Assembly (NCBI RefSeq): GCF_002291145.1 | Contig: NZ_NTGE01000099.1 | Location: 477,135 to 541,134 of the forward strand | Direction of reading: 5' to 3' | DNA length: 64,000 bases | From: Streptomyces sp. SA15 | GTDB lineage: Bacteria > Actinomycetota > Actinomycetes > Streptomycetales > Streptomycetaceae | Part shown: positions 16,006 to 24,565 of the stretch, one piece after another | Layout of the letters: each line of letters opens with the position of its first letter | Position numbering within the stretch: position 1 is the first letter of the stretch | Translations under genes and position numbers: made by a program | Notes under the pieces: model-generated | Databases searched by the model: none | What the model saw: the letters and a program-made list of their open reading frames with translations, nothing else | Told to the model about the DNA's origin: nothing

Positions 16006-16830
16006 GTGAGTCTGCATCCCACTCTCCAGCCCTACGCCGACGCCTGGACCCACTCCATCGAAGCGATATCCGAGCTGGTGCTGCCGCTTGTGGAGGGCGA
16101 GTGGAACCGGCGCACGCCCTGCCCCGGCTGGTCGGTGCGCGACGTCGTCTCCCATGTCATCGGCCTGGACTGCGAGATGCTCGGCGATCCGCGCCCCATC
16201 CACTCGCTCCCGCGCGACCTGTTCCACGTCACCAACGACCACCAGCGGTACATGGAGATGCAGGTCGACGTCCGCCGCCACCACACGGCGCCGGAGATGA
16301 CGTCCGAGCTGGAGTACGTGATCATCCGCCGCAACCGCCAGCTGCGCAACGAGTCCCGCGACCCCGGCACGAAGGTGCGCGGACCGCTGAGCACGGAGCT
16401 CACCCTCGAGGAGTCGATGCGCAGCCACGCGTTCAACGTGTGGGTGCACGAGCAGGATCTGCGCACCGCCCTCGGCCGCCCGGGCAACCTCGACTCGCCC
16501 GGCGCGCACATCGCCCGTGACGTGCTGCTCGAAGAACTCCCGCGCATCGTCGCCGAGGACGCGAGCGCGCCGCGCAGCTCGGCGATCGTCTTCGACGTGC
16601 ACGGCCCCATCGAGTTCCTGCGCACGATCCGCGTCGACATCCAGGGCCGGGGCACCCTGGAAACGGTCCCGGCGCTCGGCCCCGCCGCCACCCTCACCCT
16701 CGACTGGGAGACCTACGTCCGCCTGGCCTGCGGCCGCACGACGCCGGAGGCGGTGGCGGACCGGGTGAAGGCGGAGGGGGATCTGGAGCTCACGGCGGCG
16801 ATCCTGCGGAACTTCTCGGTGACGCAGTAA
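16006..16830 (+). CDS. Maleylpyruvate isomerase family, mycothiol-dependent type
   Basis: A GTG at 16006 opens a 274-residue protein with an N-terminal DinB-like/MDMPI helical bundle (about 10-165, with RTPCPGWSVRDVVSHVIGLD and a later HEQDLRTALGRP motif) and a C-terminal SCP2-like domain. The conserved His of VSHV, Glu/Asp of HEQD and His residues match the metal and mycothiol site of the family. Members use mycothiol for isomerisation or transfer; many are of unknown substrate. It is a single gene, divergent from the nitrilase gene across 183 bp. Confidence 0.88.
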   Translation: MSLHPTLQPYADAWTHSIEAISELVLPLVEGEWNRRTPCPGWSVRDVVSHVIGLDCEMLGDPRPIHSLPRDLFHVTNDHQRYMEMQVDVRRHHTAPEMTSELEYVIIRRNRQLRNESRDPGTKVRGPLSTELTLEESMRSHAFNVWVHEQDLRTALGRPGNLDSPGAHIARDVLLEELPRIVAEDASAPRSSAIVFDVHGPIEFLRTIRVDIQGRGTLETVPALGPAATLTLDWETYVRLACGRTTPEAVADRVKAEGDLELTAAILRNFSVTQ

Positions 16831-16854
16831 GGCCCGCAGCAAGGCCGGGCCGGA

Positions 16855-16915
16855 CAACCGCTGTCGTCACAGCCGACCAACCGCTGTCGTCACAGCCGAA
16901 TAACGGCTGTCGTCC
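16855..16915. repeat. 23-bp tandem repeat with hairpin core
   Basis: CAACCGCTGTCGTCACAGCCGA-type units occur at 16855 and 16878, with a degenerate third copy. Each holds GCTGT-N4-ACAGC, a small hairpin. They lie between two co-oriented genes and may give weak termination. Confidence 0.65.
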
Positions 16916-16944
16916 GTCGGTCACGCCGCACTACCGTGCGCCCC

Positions 16945-17745
16945 ATGCCCGACACCGACACCACACCCGAGACCGTCCCGGCGCCGCACCGCCCCGACGG
17001 CCCGCCCCGCCTCACCCGGCTCGCCTTCCACGGCCCGTTGTCCGAGGCCCGCGCGGCCGGGCTGGTCCGGCGGCTCGCGGCGACCGCGCCCGACACCGTG
17101 CTCGACCTCGGCTGCGGCTGGGGCGAGTTGATGCTGCGCGTGCTCGAGGCCGTCCCGGGCGCCCGCGGTACCGGCGTGGATCTCAACGCGGAGGACCTGA
17201 GCCGGGGCCGCCGCAACGCCACGGCGAGAGGGCTCGCCCACCGGGTGGAGTTCGTCGAGGAGTCGGCGGTGGGGGCGGCGCACGGACCCGCCGACCTCGT
17301 CCTGTGCCTCGGCGCCAGCCACGCCCTCAGCGCGGCCGAGCCGCCCCGCCACACCGACGAGGCCCTGAGCGCGCTGCGCCGACTCGTGACCGACGACGGC
17401 CGCGTCCTGCTCGGCGAGGGCTTCTGGCAGCGCGCCCCGAGCCCTGCGGAGCTGTCCGGCATGTGGCCCGAGGCCTCGGCCGACGAGCACTACGACCTCG
17501 CGGGCCTCGTCGACACGGCCGTACGGGCCGGTTTCCGGCCGGAGTGGGTCGAGACGGCGAGCCTGGACGAGTGGGAGGAGTTCGAGTCGGCGTACCAGGC
17601 CGACGCCGAGGTATGGCTCGCCGGGCACGGCGACCATCCGCTGGCCGCCGAGACCCGCGAGCGCCTCGACCGGCACCGCGCCCAGTGGATGAACTACCGC
17701 GGGCTGCTGGGGTACGCCCACCTCACCCTCGTGCCGGTCCGGTGA
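16945..17745 (+). CDS. Class I SAM-dependent methyltransferase
   Basis: The ATG at 16945 gives 266 residues. Motif I for SAM is VLDLGCGWGELMLRVLE (about 53-69), the acidic loop is TGVDLNAEDL, and motif IV is PADLVLCLGASHAL. The C-terminal part (SLDEWEEFESAYQAD and a Trp/Tyr-rich end) resembles actinobacterial methyltransferases of unknown substrate. It stands alone, 10 bp from the convergent MFS gene. Confidence 0.88.
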   Translation: MPDTDTTPETVPAPHRPDGPPRLTRLAFHGPLSEARAAGLVRRLAATAPDTVLDLGCGWGELMLRVLEAVPGARGTGVDLNAEDLSRGRRNATARGLAHRVEFVEESAVGAAHGPADLVLCLGASHALSAAEPPRHTDEALSALRRLVTDDGRVLLGEGFWQRAPSPAELSGMWPEASADEHYDLAGLVDTAVRAGFRPEWVETASLDEWEEFESAYQADAEVWLAGHGDHPLAAETRERLDRHRAQWMNYRGLLGYAHLTLVPVR

Positions 17746-17754
17746 AACGCCCGC

Positions 17755-19050
17755 TCACGCCGGCACGTGCACCGTCTCCACCCGGCTGGCCACCAACCGC
17801 TCCCGCTCCCTGCGCGCCGCCCGCTTCCGCAGCCGCAGGATCTGGCTGATCCCGAGGGCCTGGAGCACGAACACCGCCGAGAAGGCGACCGTGTAGTCGT
17901 CCCCGGTCGCGTCCAGCAGCACCCCGATCGCGAACAGCGTCGTCATCGAGGCGACGAAGCCGCCCATGTTCGTGATGCCGGAGGCGGTCCCCTGCCGCTC
18001 CGGCGGGTTGGCCGGCCGGGCGAAGTCGAAGCCGAGCATCGACGCCGGTCCGCACGCGCCCAGCACCGTGCAGAGCACGATCAGCAGCCACATCGGCGCC
18101 CGTTCACCGGGATACGCCAGCGTCGTCGCCCACAGCAGCGCCGTCGCCGCCACCGTCCCCAGCGCCAGCGGCAGCCGCGCCTCGTGATGCCGGGCGACCA
18201 CCTGGCCGTACACCAGTCCGATCATCATGTTCGACAGCACGACGAGAGTGAGCAGTTCGCCGGCCGTGGCCCGCGACAGGCCCTGCGCCTCCACCAGGAA
18301 CGGCATCCCCCACAGCAGCAGGAACACCATCGCCGGGAACTGGGTCGTGAAGTGCACCCACAGCCCCAGCCGCGTCCCCGGCTCCCGCCAGGAGGCGGCG
18401 ATCTGCCGTCGTACGTACGCGGCTCCCTGGTGCGGGAACGGCTCCGGCTCGTACCCGTCGGGGTGGTCCTTCAGGAACAGCAGCAGGAGGACGAGTACGA
18501 CGACGCCCGCGAGCGCGCTGCCGGCGAACGCGGCCGTCCAGCCGATGCCGTGCAGCAGCCGGGCCAGGACGAGGGTGGAGACCAGGTTGCCCGCCATGCC
18601 GGCCAGCCCCGCGAACTGCGCGACCATCGGTCCGCGCCGGGCCGGGAACCAGCGGGTGCCGAGCCGCAGCACGCTGATGAACGTCATCGCGTCACCGCAC
18701 CCGAGCAGGGCGCGCGAGGCGAGGGCCATGCCGTACGACGGCGAGAAGGCGAAGGCGAGCTGACCCGCCGTGAAGAGCACGACTCCCAGGCCCAGCACCT
18801 TCTTGGTGCCGAGCCGGTCGACCAGGAGGCCGACGGGTATCTGCATGCCCGCGTAGACCAGGAGCTGGAGGATCGAGAAGGTCGACAGCGCCGAGGCGTT
18901 CACATGGAAGCGGTCGGCCGCGTCGAGGCCGGCCACGCCCAGGGACGTACGGAAGATGACGGCGACGAAGTAGACGGAGACGCCGATGCCCCAGACGGCC
19001 ATCGCGCGTCGGCCGCCCGGCGGATCACCGGGCAATGTGGCGGTCCTCAT
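17755..19050 (-). CDS. MFS transporter
   Basis: This 431-residue protein has about twelve hydrophobic helices with the MFS loop motif GLLVDRLGTKKVLG (about 75-88) between helices 2 and 3 and a similar GASMLGFDFARPANPPERQGT segment late in the protein. Substrate is unknown; the overall look is of an uptake or export permease of the organic-anion/sugar type. It overlaps the upstream GntR regulator by 4 bp (ATGA), so regulator and transporter form one operon and the ligand is probably the transported compound. Confidence 0.9.
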   Translation of the reverse strand: MRTATLPGDPPGGRRAMAVWGIGVSVYFVAVIFRTSLGVAGLDAADRFHVNASALSTFSILQLLVYAGMQIPVGLLVDRLGTKKVLGLGVVLFTAGQLAFAFSPSYGMALASRALLGCGDAMTFISVLRLGTRWFPARRGPMVAQFAGLAGMAGNLVSTLVLARLLHGIGWTAAFAGSALAGVVVLVLLLLFLKDHPDGYEPEPFPHQGAAYVRRQIAASWREPGTRLGLWVHFTTQFPAMVFLLLWGMPFLVEAQGLSRATAGELLTLVVLSNMMIGLVYGQVVARHHEARLPLALGTVAATALLWATTLAYPGERAPMWLLIVLCTVLGACGPASMLGFDFARPANPPERQGTASGITNMGGFVASMTTLFAIGVLLDATGDDYTVAFSAVFVLQALGISQILRLRKRAARRERERLVASRVETVHVPA

Positions 19051-19709
19051 CGGACCTCACCCCGGGCCAGATGGGAGAACCAGCTCACGTGCCGGTGGAC
19101 CAGGCCGACGGCGGCCTCCGCGTCCCCGGAGCGCAGCGCCTCGAGGATCTCCTCGTGCTCCACAAGGGTCTTGGCGATCCGGTCGGGGTGGGAGTGCATC
19201 ACGGCGACGCCCATGCGCAGCTGGCGGTCGCGGAGTTGGTCGTAGAGGCGGGAGAGGATCTCGTTGCCGCCGCTGCGGACGATCTCGGCGTGGAAGCAGC
19301 GGTCGGTGACGGCGGCCGCGGCGAGGTCGCCGGCGGCGGCCTGCGCCTTCTGCTTCGCCAGCAGTTCCTCGAGCCGCTCGATCAGCCCGGCGGGTGCGGG
19401 TACGGCCTTGCGGGCCGCGTGCTCCTCGACCAGCAGCCGGGTCTCCACCACGTCGGCGATCTCCTGGGCGGAGACCGGCAGGACGAGGGCTCCCTTTTTC
19501 GGGTAAAGCTTGATCAGCCCCTCGACCTCCAGCCTGAGCAGCGCCTCGCGCACCGGTGTGCGCGAGACCCCGACGGCCTCGGCGAGCTCGCCCTCGGTGA
19601 GGAGAGTCCCGCCCTCGTAACGTCGGTCCAGGACACCCCGCTTGACGTGGGCGTAGACACGGTCGGCGGCGGGGGGCTGCTTGACGGGGGCGGGCGGAGC
19701 GGAGGGCAT
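19047..19709 (-). CDS. GntR-family (FCD/FadR subgroup) transcriptional regulator
   Basis: About 220 residues contain an N-terminal winged helix (ADRVYAHVKRGVLDRRYEGG, then GELAEAVGVSRTPVREALLRLEVEGL, about 18-75) and an all-helical FCD ligand domain with the metal-binding set D(RCFH), H(AEIV) and later H residues near MHSHPDR and EHEEIL. The ATG at 19709 and a GTG at 19715 are both possible and neither has a good ribosome site. A TTGTATCTAAG patch lies just upstream and may be the autoregulatory operator. It is cotranscribed with the MFS gene. Confidence 0.92.
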   Translation of the reverse strand: MPSAPPAPVKQPPAADRVYAHVKRGVLDRRYEGGTLLTEGELAEAVGVSRTPVREALLRLEVEGLIKLYPKKGALVLPVSAQEIADVVETRLLVEEHAARKAVPAPAGLIERLEELLAKQKAQAAAGDLAAAAVTDRCFHAEIVRSGGNEILSRLYDQLRDRQLRMGVAVMHSHPDRIAKTLVEHEEILEALRSGDAEAAVGLVHRHVSWFSHLARGEVR

Positions 19710-19909
19710 GGGCACATCTTAGATACAACACGTACGCATGTGGGCGGCCGTCCATCATGCGGACCTCGCACCGGCCTCCGGGCCCCCATTGACCACACGG
19801 CACAACCTTCTGTGCTAGTTACATGTCACACACGTGCGGCCCCACCTTCTCTGCAACACCTCAACCCGGCCGCGCTTCAGGGGCATTCGAGACAATCGGG
19901 GATTCTCAG

Positions 19910-20824
19910 TTGATAACCGGAATCAAGGGCGGCATTCAGGGCGTCCGTATCCGCAGAGCCGCGGCCGTCACCGTTACCACCGGCGCGATGCTCGTGACCG
20001 GAGCCCTCACCGCCGCGCCCGCGCAGGCCGTCACCGCGCCCACGATCGTCGCCAAGGGCGGCTACGTGATGAACAACGCGAACGGCGGGACGCTGTACAC
20101 CAAGGCCGCGGACACCAGGCGTTCCACCGGCTCCACGACGAAGATCATGACCGCGAAGGTGGTGCTCTCCCAGGCGAACCTCAACCTCGACGCCAAGGTG
20201 ACGATCCAGAAGGCGTACAGCGACTACATCGTGGCGAACAACGCGTCGTCGGCCCGCCTGATCGTCGGTGACAAGGTCACCGTGCGTCAACTGCTGTACG
20301 GCCTGATGCTGCCGTCCGGCTGCGACGCGGCCTACGCGCTCGCCGACAAGTTCGGCTCCGGCTCGACGCGGGCGGCGCGCGTGAAGTCGTTCATCGGCAA
20401 GATGAACACCACGGCCAGGAACCTGGGTCTGACGAACACGCACTTCGACTCGTTCGACGGCATCGGCAACGGAGCCAACTACTCGACGCCGCGCGACCTG
20501 ACGAAGCTCGCCAGCAACACGATGAAGAACTCCACGTTCCGCACGGTCGTCAAGACGAAGTCCTATACGGCGAAGACGATCACCAAGACCGGCACCATTC
20601 GGACGATGGCCGCGTGGAAGAACACCAACGGCCTGCTCGGTACCTACAGCGGCGCGATCGGTGTGAAGACCGGCTCCGGCCCCGAGGCCAAGTACTGCCT
20701 CGTCTTCGCCGCCACCCGCAACGGCAAGACGGTCATCGGCACGGTCCTGACCTCGACGTCGATCACCCAGCGGGAAACTGACGCGAAGAAGCTCATGAAC
20801 TACGGCTTCGCCAGGCTCGGCTGA
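19910..20824 (+). CDS. D-alanyl-D-alanine carboxypeptidase, S11 type (DacA-like)
   Basis: The reading frame is open from 19823, but a TTG at 19910 behind CGGGGA gives the best signal peptide (basic start, helix through VTVTTGAMLVTGALTA, cleavage after APAQA). The mature enzyme has the S11 active-site motifs: SxxK as STTK with the nucleophilic Ser, SGC (in place of the usual SGN) in LPSGCDAAYALA, and KTG in GVKTGSG. It removes the terminal D-Ala of peptidoglycan stems outside the cell. A strong terminator follows, and another carboxypeptidase gene lies next to it. Confidence 0.9.
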   Translation: MITGIKGGIQGVRIRRAAAVTVTTGAMLVTGALTAAPAQAVTAPTIVAKGGYVMNNANGGTLYTKAADTRRSTGSTTKIMTAKVVLSQANLNLDAKVTIQKAYSDYIVANNASSARLIVGDKVTVRQLLYGLMLPSGCDAAYALADKFGSGSTRAARVKSFIGKMNTTARNLGLTNTHFDSFDGIGNGANYSTPRDLTKLASNTMKNSTFRTVVKTKSYTAKTITKTGTIRTMAAWKNTNGLLGTYSGAIGVKTGSGPEAKYCLVFAATRNGKTVIGTVLTSTSITQRETDAKKLMNYGFARLG

Positions 20825-20841
20825 CGGAGAGACACGTAAGG

Positions 20842-20874
20842 GAAGGGTCCGTCGCCGCCGGCGACGGACCCTTC
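20842..20874 (+). terminator. Hairpin terminator of the S11 carboxypeptidase gene
   Basis: Arms 20842-20856 and 20860-20874 form a perfect 15-bp stem with a 3-nt loop, 18 bp past the stop. Confidence 0.88.
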
Positions 20875-21147
20875 ATCACATCTCCACAAAACCCGGGGAT
20901 CGACCACCGCGCGCCACGCGACCGTGACGCAGGGCATTGATCCGGGGGCCACACACGCGAAAAAGAGAAGAACCCTCATCTTCCAAAAGGCTGCCAATTC
21001 ACATCTGCATTCATCCAGGGATTTGTTACCTGTGAGTCGCAAGTGGCGGATGGTACCGTGCGGCACGAATTCACCCTTGCAACACCCCTTGCAAGGCCCC
21101 TTGTTGCAACACCCTCCCCCCGCACCAGAACAGCCTTTGGGACCCCC
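20875..21147. other. Non-coding leader before the S13 carboxypeptidase
   Basis: This gap is AT-rich for the genome and holds no supported gene. Its last 75 bp contain three TTGCAA boxes. TTGTTACC-TGTGAGTC around 21020-21035 may be promoter material, but I cannot fix a -10/-35 pair. Confidence 0.5.
21077..21111. promoter_or_regulatory. Triple TTGCAA box, candidate operator
   Basis: TTGCAA occurs at 21077-21082, 21089-21094 and 21104-21109. The second sits in the palindrome CCTTGCAAGG and the third in TGTTGCAACA. Spacings of 12 and 15 bp and the position 37-70 bp before the start codon suggest a repeated regulator site or an RNA leader structure. Confidence 0.5.
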
Positions 21148-22515
21148 ATGAGTGAAATAAAGGCGGAAGTGACCGAGCGTTCTTTCGTCCCGGGCGGACG
21201 GCGCCGCCACCGCAAGCCCAAGGAGTCCGGCATAGGCAGTCGGCGGGCCCTCGTGCTCGCCGTGACCGTGCCCGTCGCCTCGGCGGCTCTCGCCGGTACG
21301 TCGGCCTTCGCCGCCGACCAGAACACCGCCGCGACAGCCACGGACCAGCCCGACAGCCTCGACACCAGCGACCAGCAGATGGCCGCCAACCTCGACACCC
21401 GCGTCCTCGACAAGCGCCTGGGTGACGAGGTCAGCGGTGTGGTGATCGACGCGGAGTCGAACCGCACCCTCTGGGGCCACAACGCCTCCACCGCGCTGAT
21501 GCCGGCCTCCAACCTCAAGCTGGCCACCTCGACCGCCGCCCTGACCGTGCTCGGCCCCGACCACCGGTTCACCACGAAGGTCGTCTACGGCAACGGCACC
21601 CTCAAGCTCGTCGGCGGCGGCGACCGTACGCTGACCAGCGACGACCTCGCCGAGATGGCGAAGACCGCAGTCGCCGGACTGAAGTCCGCGGGCCTGACCA
21701 CCGTGAAGGTCGCCGTCGACGACAGCCTCTTCCCCGAACCGACCCTGGCCAACGGCTGGAACACCGGCTACTACCCCACCGACGTCGCCCCGGTGCGCGC
21801 CCTCGTCGTCGACGGACACGGCGTCATGGACACCTCCGTCGACGCCGGGCAGGTCTTCGCCAAGCAGCTCGCCGCGGACGGCATCACCGTCGACGGCGAC
21901 GTCACCCACGCCACGGCGAGCCGCAACGACGTACCGGTCGCGCAGCACAAGTCGGGGAAGCTGTCCGAGATCGTGCACACGATGCTCAAGACCAGCGACA
22001 GCAACATCGCCGAGACCCTGCTGCGGATGACCGCCCTGGGCGCGGGCCGTCCCGCCACCTTCGAGGGCGGCACGGAGGTCGTCCGTGAGGTGCTGAGCCG
22101 GCAGTACGGCGTGTCGCTCGACGGCTTCGAGATGTACGACGGCAGCGGCATGTCCCGGGCCGACCGCATGCCGGCCGCCACACTCGCGCAGATCCTCGAC
22201 CTGCTGACGGACCCCCGCTACGAAGACACCCTCAGCTCCATCCTCGACGGCCTGCCCGTCTCCGGCGAGGCCGGCGGCACCCTCGGCCCGGAGTGGGGCC
22301 GCTTCGACGACGCGAACTCCAAGTGCGCCGTCGGCAAGGTCCACGCGAAGACCGGCACCCTCACTGGCGCGATCGCCCTGAGCGGCCTGACCCAGGGCAA
22401 GGACGGCAAGTGGAAGGTGTTCTCCTTCATCGAGAACGGCTCCACGGCGAACACCAACGACATCAGGGACGCCATGGACGGCCTGGCCGCGACGGTGAAC
22501 GGCTGCTGGGCGTAG
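21148..22515 (+). CDS. dacB: D-alanyl-D-alanine carboxypeptidase/endopeptidase, S13 (PBP4/DacB) type
   Basis: The ATG at 21148 gives 455 residues. A basic cytoplasmic N-terminus (about 1-30) and signal helix (ALVLAVTVPVASAALAGTSAFA) precede the S13 domain. The three active-site motifs are SNLK (in MPASNLKLATS), SDSN as the SxN box (in LKTSDSNIAE) and KTG (in VHAKTGTLTG). The insert between the first two motifs is as expected for PBP4-type enzymes, which trim or cleave peptidoglycan cross-links outside the membrane. A hairpin follows the stop. Confidence 0.93.
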   Translation: MSEIKAEVTERSFVPGGRRRHRKPKESGIGSRRALVLAVTVPVASAALAGTSAFAADQNTAATATDQPDSLDTSDQQMAANLDTRVLDKRLGDEVSGVVIDAESNRTLWGHNASTALMPASNLKLATSTAALTVLGPDHRFTTKVVYGNGTLKLVGGGDRTLTSDDLAEMAKTAVAGLKSAGLTTVKVAVDDSLFPEPTLANGWNTGYYPTDVAPVRALVVDGHGVMDTSVDAGQVFAKQLAADGITVDGDVTHATASRNDVPVAQHKSGKLSEIVHTMLKTSDSNIAETLLRMTALGAGRPATFEGGTEVVREVLSRQYGVSLDGFEMYDGSGMSRADRMPAATLAQILDLLTDPRYEDTLSSILDGLPVSGEAGGTLGPEWGRFDDANSKCAVGKVHAKTGTLTGAIALSGLTQGKDGKWKVFSFIENGSTANTNDIRDAMDGLAATVNGCWA

Positions 22516-22558
22516 GAGGAGCGGCATCGCGGGTTTCCCGCACCCGCAACCGCAGTGC

Positions 22559-22592
22559 GGCCCGGCCCTGGACACCGGTTCGGGGCCGGGCC
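22559..22592 (+). terminator. Hairpin terminator after dacB
   Basis: GGCCCGGCCC (22559-22568) pairs with GGGCCGGGCC (22583-22592) across a 14-nt loop, 44 bp past the stop. Confidence 0.7.
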
Positions 22593-22725
22593 TCGGTCGT
22601 GAACAGGGCTGCTCCCGCCAGCCCCCAGTGATCTCGGCGCGCTCCTCCCATTGCCGGACTCCCGGACCGCTCGGGTCCCACCGCCGACAGAACTCCCTGT
22701 ACGAGGCGCACTTGGCCAGCATGTC

Positions 22726-23094
22726 TCAGTGCACGTACGACATGCGCCGCTCGGTGGCGTCGATGTAGGCGTGGAGGGCCTGGCGGGAGCGGCTGAGCGT
22801 GTCGATGCGGGCGTCGAGGCCGTCCAGGCGGTCCCGCAGGGTGTCCACGAGTTCGGCGCAGGGTGCCAGGTCGGGGGCCGTGCCGGTGGCGCAGGGCAGG
22901 AGGTAGCGGATGTCCTGGGTGGAGAGTCCGGCTTCGAGCAGTCTCCTGATCTGGATGACGGTCACGACGGCGTCGTCGGCGTACTCGCGATAGCCACTGG
23001 GATGGCGGCGAGGCGTGAGCAGGCCCTGGGACTCGTAGTAGCGCAGTTGGTGGGCGTGGACTCCCGTCCGCCGGCTCAGCTCTCCGATCAGCAT
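22726..23094 (-). CDS. MerR-family transcriptional regulator
   Basis: The start is the ATG at 23094 behind GGGGGA; the longer open frame upstream crosses the divergent promoter and is not coding. The 122 residues begin with a classic MerR winged HTH (LIGELSRRTGVHAHQLRYYESQGLL, then RHPSGYREY), followed by a dimer coiled coil and a short effector end. A CATGTAPDLAPC segment near residue 69 has two Cys that might sense a ligand or redox state. It is divergent from the oxidoreductase gene, and its probable operator lies between them. Confidence 0.93.
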   Translation of the reverse strand: MLIGELSRRTGVHAHQLRYYESQGLLTPRRHPSGYREYADDAVVTVIQIRRLLEAGLSTQDIRYLLPCATGTAPDLAPCAELVDTLRDRLDGLDARIDTLSRSRQALHAYIDATERRMSYVH

Positions 23095-23106
23095 GGGCGA
23101 TCCCCC

Positions 23107-23137
23107 TTGACCTTCATACCGATGTGAAGGTTCACGA
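23107..23137 (+). promoter_or_regulatory. MerR-type promoter with 19-bp spacer and inverted-repeat operator
   Basis: A -35 box TTGACC (23107-23112) and a -10-like TCACGA (23132-23137) are 19 bp apart, the over-long spacing that MerR proteins correct. The spacer and -35 hold the inverted repeat CCTTCA-N8-TGAAGG (23111-23130). It should drive the two genes to the right. Confidence 0.75.
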
Positions 23138-23173
23138 TTCTTCCATGACCACCACCTCACTGCGGGGGAAAGC

Positions 23174-24076
23174 ATGATGCAGAACCACGACGCCGGCCAC
23201 GCTCCCGTGACCGTCCTCGGCCTGGGTCTGATGGGACAGGCGCTGGCGGGTGCGTTCCTGCGGGGCGGGCACCCGACGACCGTGTGGAACCGTACGAAGG
23301 CCAGAGCCGAGCCGCTGGTCGCCCAGGGCGCCCGGCTCGCCGACTCGGCGGCCGACGCCGTCACGGCGACTCCGCTCGTGGTCGTCTGCGTCTCGGACTA
23401 CACGGCCGTGCACGAACTCCTCGACCCGCTCGGGGACGCCCTCGACGGCCGGGTCCTGGTCAACCTGACCTCGGGCACCTCGCAGCAGGCCCGCGAGACC
23501 GCGGCATGGACGGCCCGGCGGGGCATCGCCTACCTGGACGGCGCGATCATGTCCGTACCCCAGGCCGTCGGTACGGCCGATGCCGTCATCCTCTACAGCG
23601 GTCCGCGGTCGGCATTCGACCCGCACGAGTCGACGCTGAGGAGCCTCGGCGCCGGAACCACGTACCTCGGCGACGACCACGGCCTGTCGTCGCTGTACGA
23701 CGTGGCCGCGCTGGGCCTGATGTGGAGCATCCTGAACGGCTTCCTGCAAGGTACCGCCCTGCTCGGCGCCGCGGGGGTGGACGCCTCGGGCTTCGCCCCG
23801 CTCGCGAAGCAGACCACCGAGACCGTGGCCGGCTGGCTGACCGGCTACGCCCAGCAGATCGACGATGGCGCCTACCCGGCCCTCGACGCCACCATCGACA
23901 CCCACCTGGCCGCGATGGAACACCTCGTCCACGAGAGCGAGTCCCTCGGCGTCAGCGCCGAACTCCCGGCCTTCATCAAGGCCCTCACCGACCGGGCCGT
24001 GGCCGACGGGAACGGCGGCGCCGGCTACGCGGCCATGATCGAACAGTTCCGTAAGCCCAAGGAGGTCCGGTCATGA
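23174..24076 (+). CDS. NAD(P)-dependent oxidoreductase, 6-phosphogluconate dehydrogenase/imine reductase-like
   Basis: GGGGGAAAGC precedes ATGATG at 23174. About 300 residues begin with the NADP Rossmann motif VTVLGLGLMGQALAGAFLRGG and WNRTKARAEPL (arginines that favour NADPH), followed by the GTSQQARETAAW region. The C-terminal all-helical domain has the lengths seen in imine-reductase-like and hydroxyisobutyrate-dehydrogenase-like enzymes; the usual catalytic Lys of the latter is not obvious, which favours the imine-reductase-like group. It overlaps the next gene by 4 bp and is probably under MerR control. Confidence 0.88.
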   Translation: MMQNHDAGHAPVTVLGLGLMGQALAGAFLRGGHPTTVWNRTKARAEPLVAQGARLADSAADAVTATPLVVVCVSDYTAVHELLDPLGDALDGRVLVNLTSGTSQQARETAAWTARRGIAYLDGAIMSVPQAVGTADAVILYSGPRSAFDPHESTLRSLGAGTTYLGDDHGLSSLYDVAALGLMWSILNGFLQGTALLGAAGVDASGFAPLAKQTTETVAGWLTGYAQQIDDGAYPALDATIDTHLAAMEHLVHESESLGVSAELPAFIKALTDRAVADGNGGAGYAAMIEQFRKPKEVRS

Positions 24077-24504
24077 CCACCACGCCCTTCGACCCCCGCA
24101 CGCTGCTCGCGGAGAGCCGGATCGGTGTCCTCGCGACGATCAAGTCGGACGGCCGCCCCCAGCTCTCCCCCGTCATGCCCTTCTACGACCGGGAGGCCGA
24201 CGTCCTGTACGTGTCGATGACCGAGGGCCGGGCCAAGACGGCCAATCTGCGCCGGGATCCCCGGGCCGCGTTGGAGGTCACCCGCCCCGACGGCTGGGCG
24301 TGGGCCACCGCCGAGGGCACGGTGACCCTCACCGGACCGGGAACCGACCCCCACGGCCCCGAGGTCGAGGCCCTGGTGGACTACTACCGCCGCGCCGCCG
24401 GGGAGCACCCGGACTGGGACGAGTACCGGGCGGTGATGGTGTCCGACCGCCGGGTGCTCATGACCATGATGGTCGACCACGTGTACGGCGAGAGGATCCG
24501 CTGA
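24073..24504 (+). CDS. PPOX-class (split beta-barrel) F420/FMN-dependent oxidoreductase
   Basis: The ATG at 24073 overlaps the previous stop. The 143 residues have the split-barrel flavin fold: LLAESRIGVLATIKSDGRPQLSPVMPFYD, then AKTANLRRDPRAALEVT. This group (PPOX class, Rv1155-like) binds F420 or FMN and often reduces small electrophiles. Coupling with the imine-reductase-like enzyme and the MerR regulator suggests a small inducible detoxification unit. A bidirectional hairpin lies 17 bp downstream. Confidence 0.9.
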   Translation: MTTTPFDPRTLLAESRIGVLATIKSDGRPQLSPVMPFYDREADVLYVSMTEGRAKTANLRRDPRAALEVTRPDGWAWATAEGTVTLTGPGTDPHGPEVEALVDYYRRAAGEHPDWDEYRAVMVSDRRVLMTMMVDHVYGERIR

Positions 24505-24520
24505 CCGCGCCGCGCGACCG

Positions 24521-24559
24521 CTCGGCCCCCGTTCGCGGACTTCGAGGACGGGGGCCGAG
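24521..24559. terminator. Bidirectional hairpin between convergent operons
   Basis: CTCGGCCCCCGT (24521-24532) pairs with ACGGGGGCCGAG (24548-24559) over a 15-nt loop. It lies between the F420/FMN enzyme and the convergent bkd cluster and can serve both. Confidence 0.75.
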
Positions 24560-24565
24560 TCCGGC

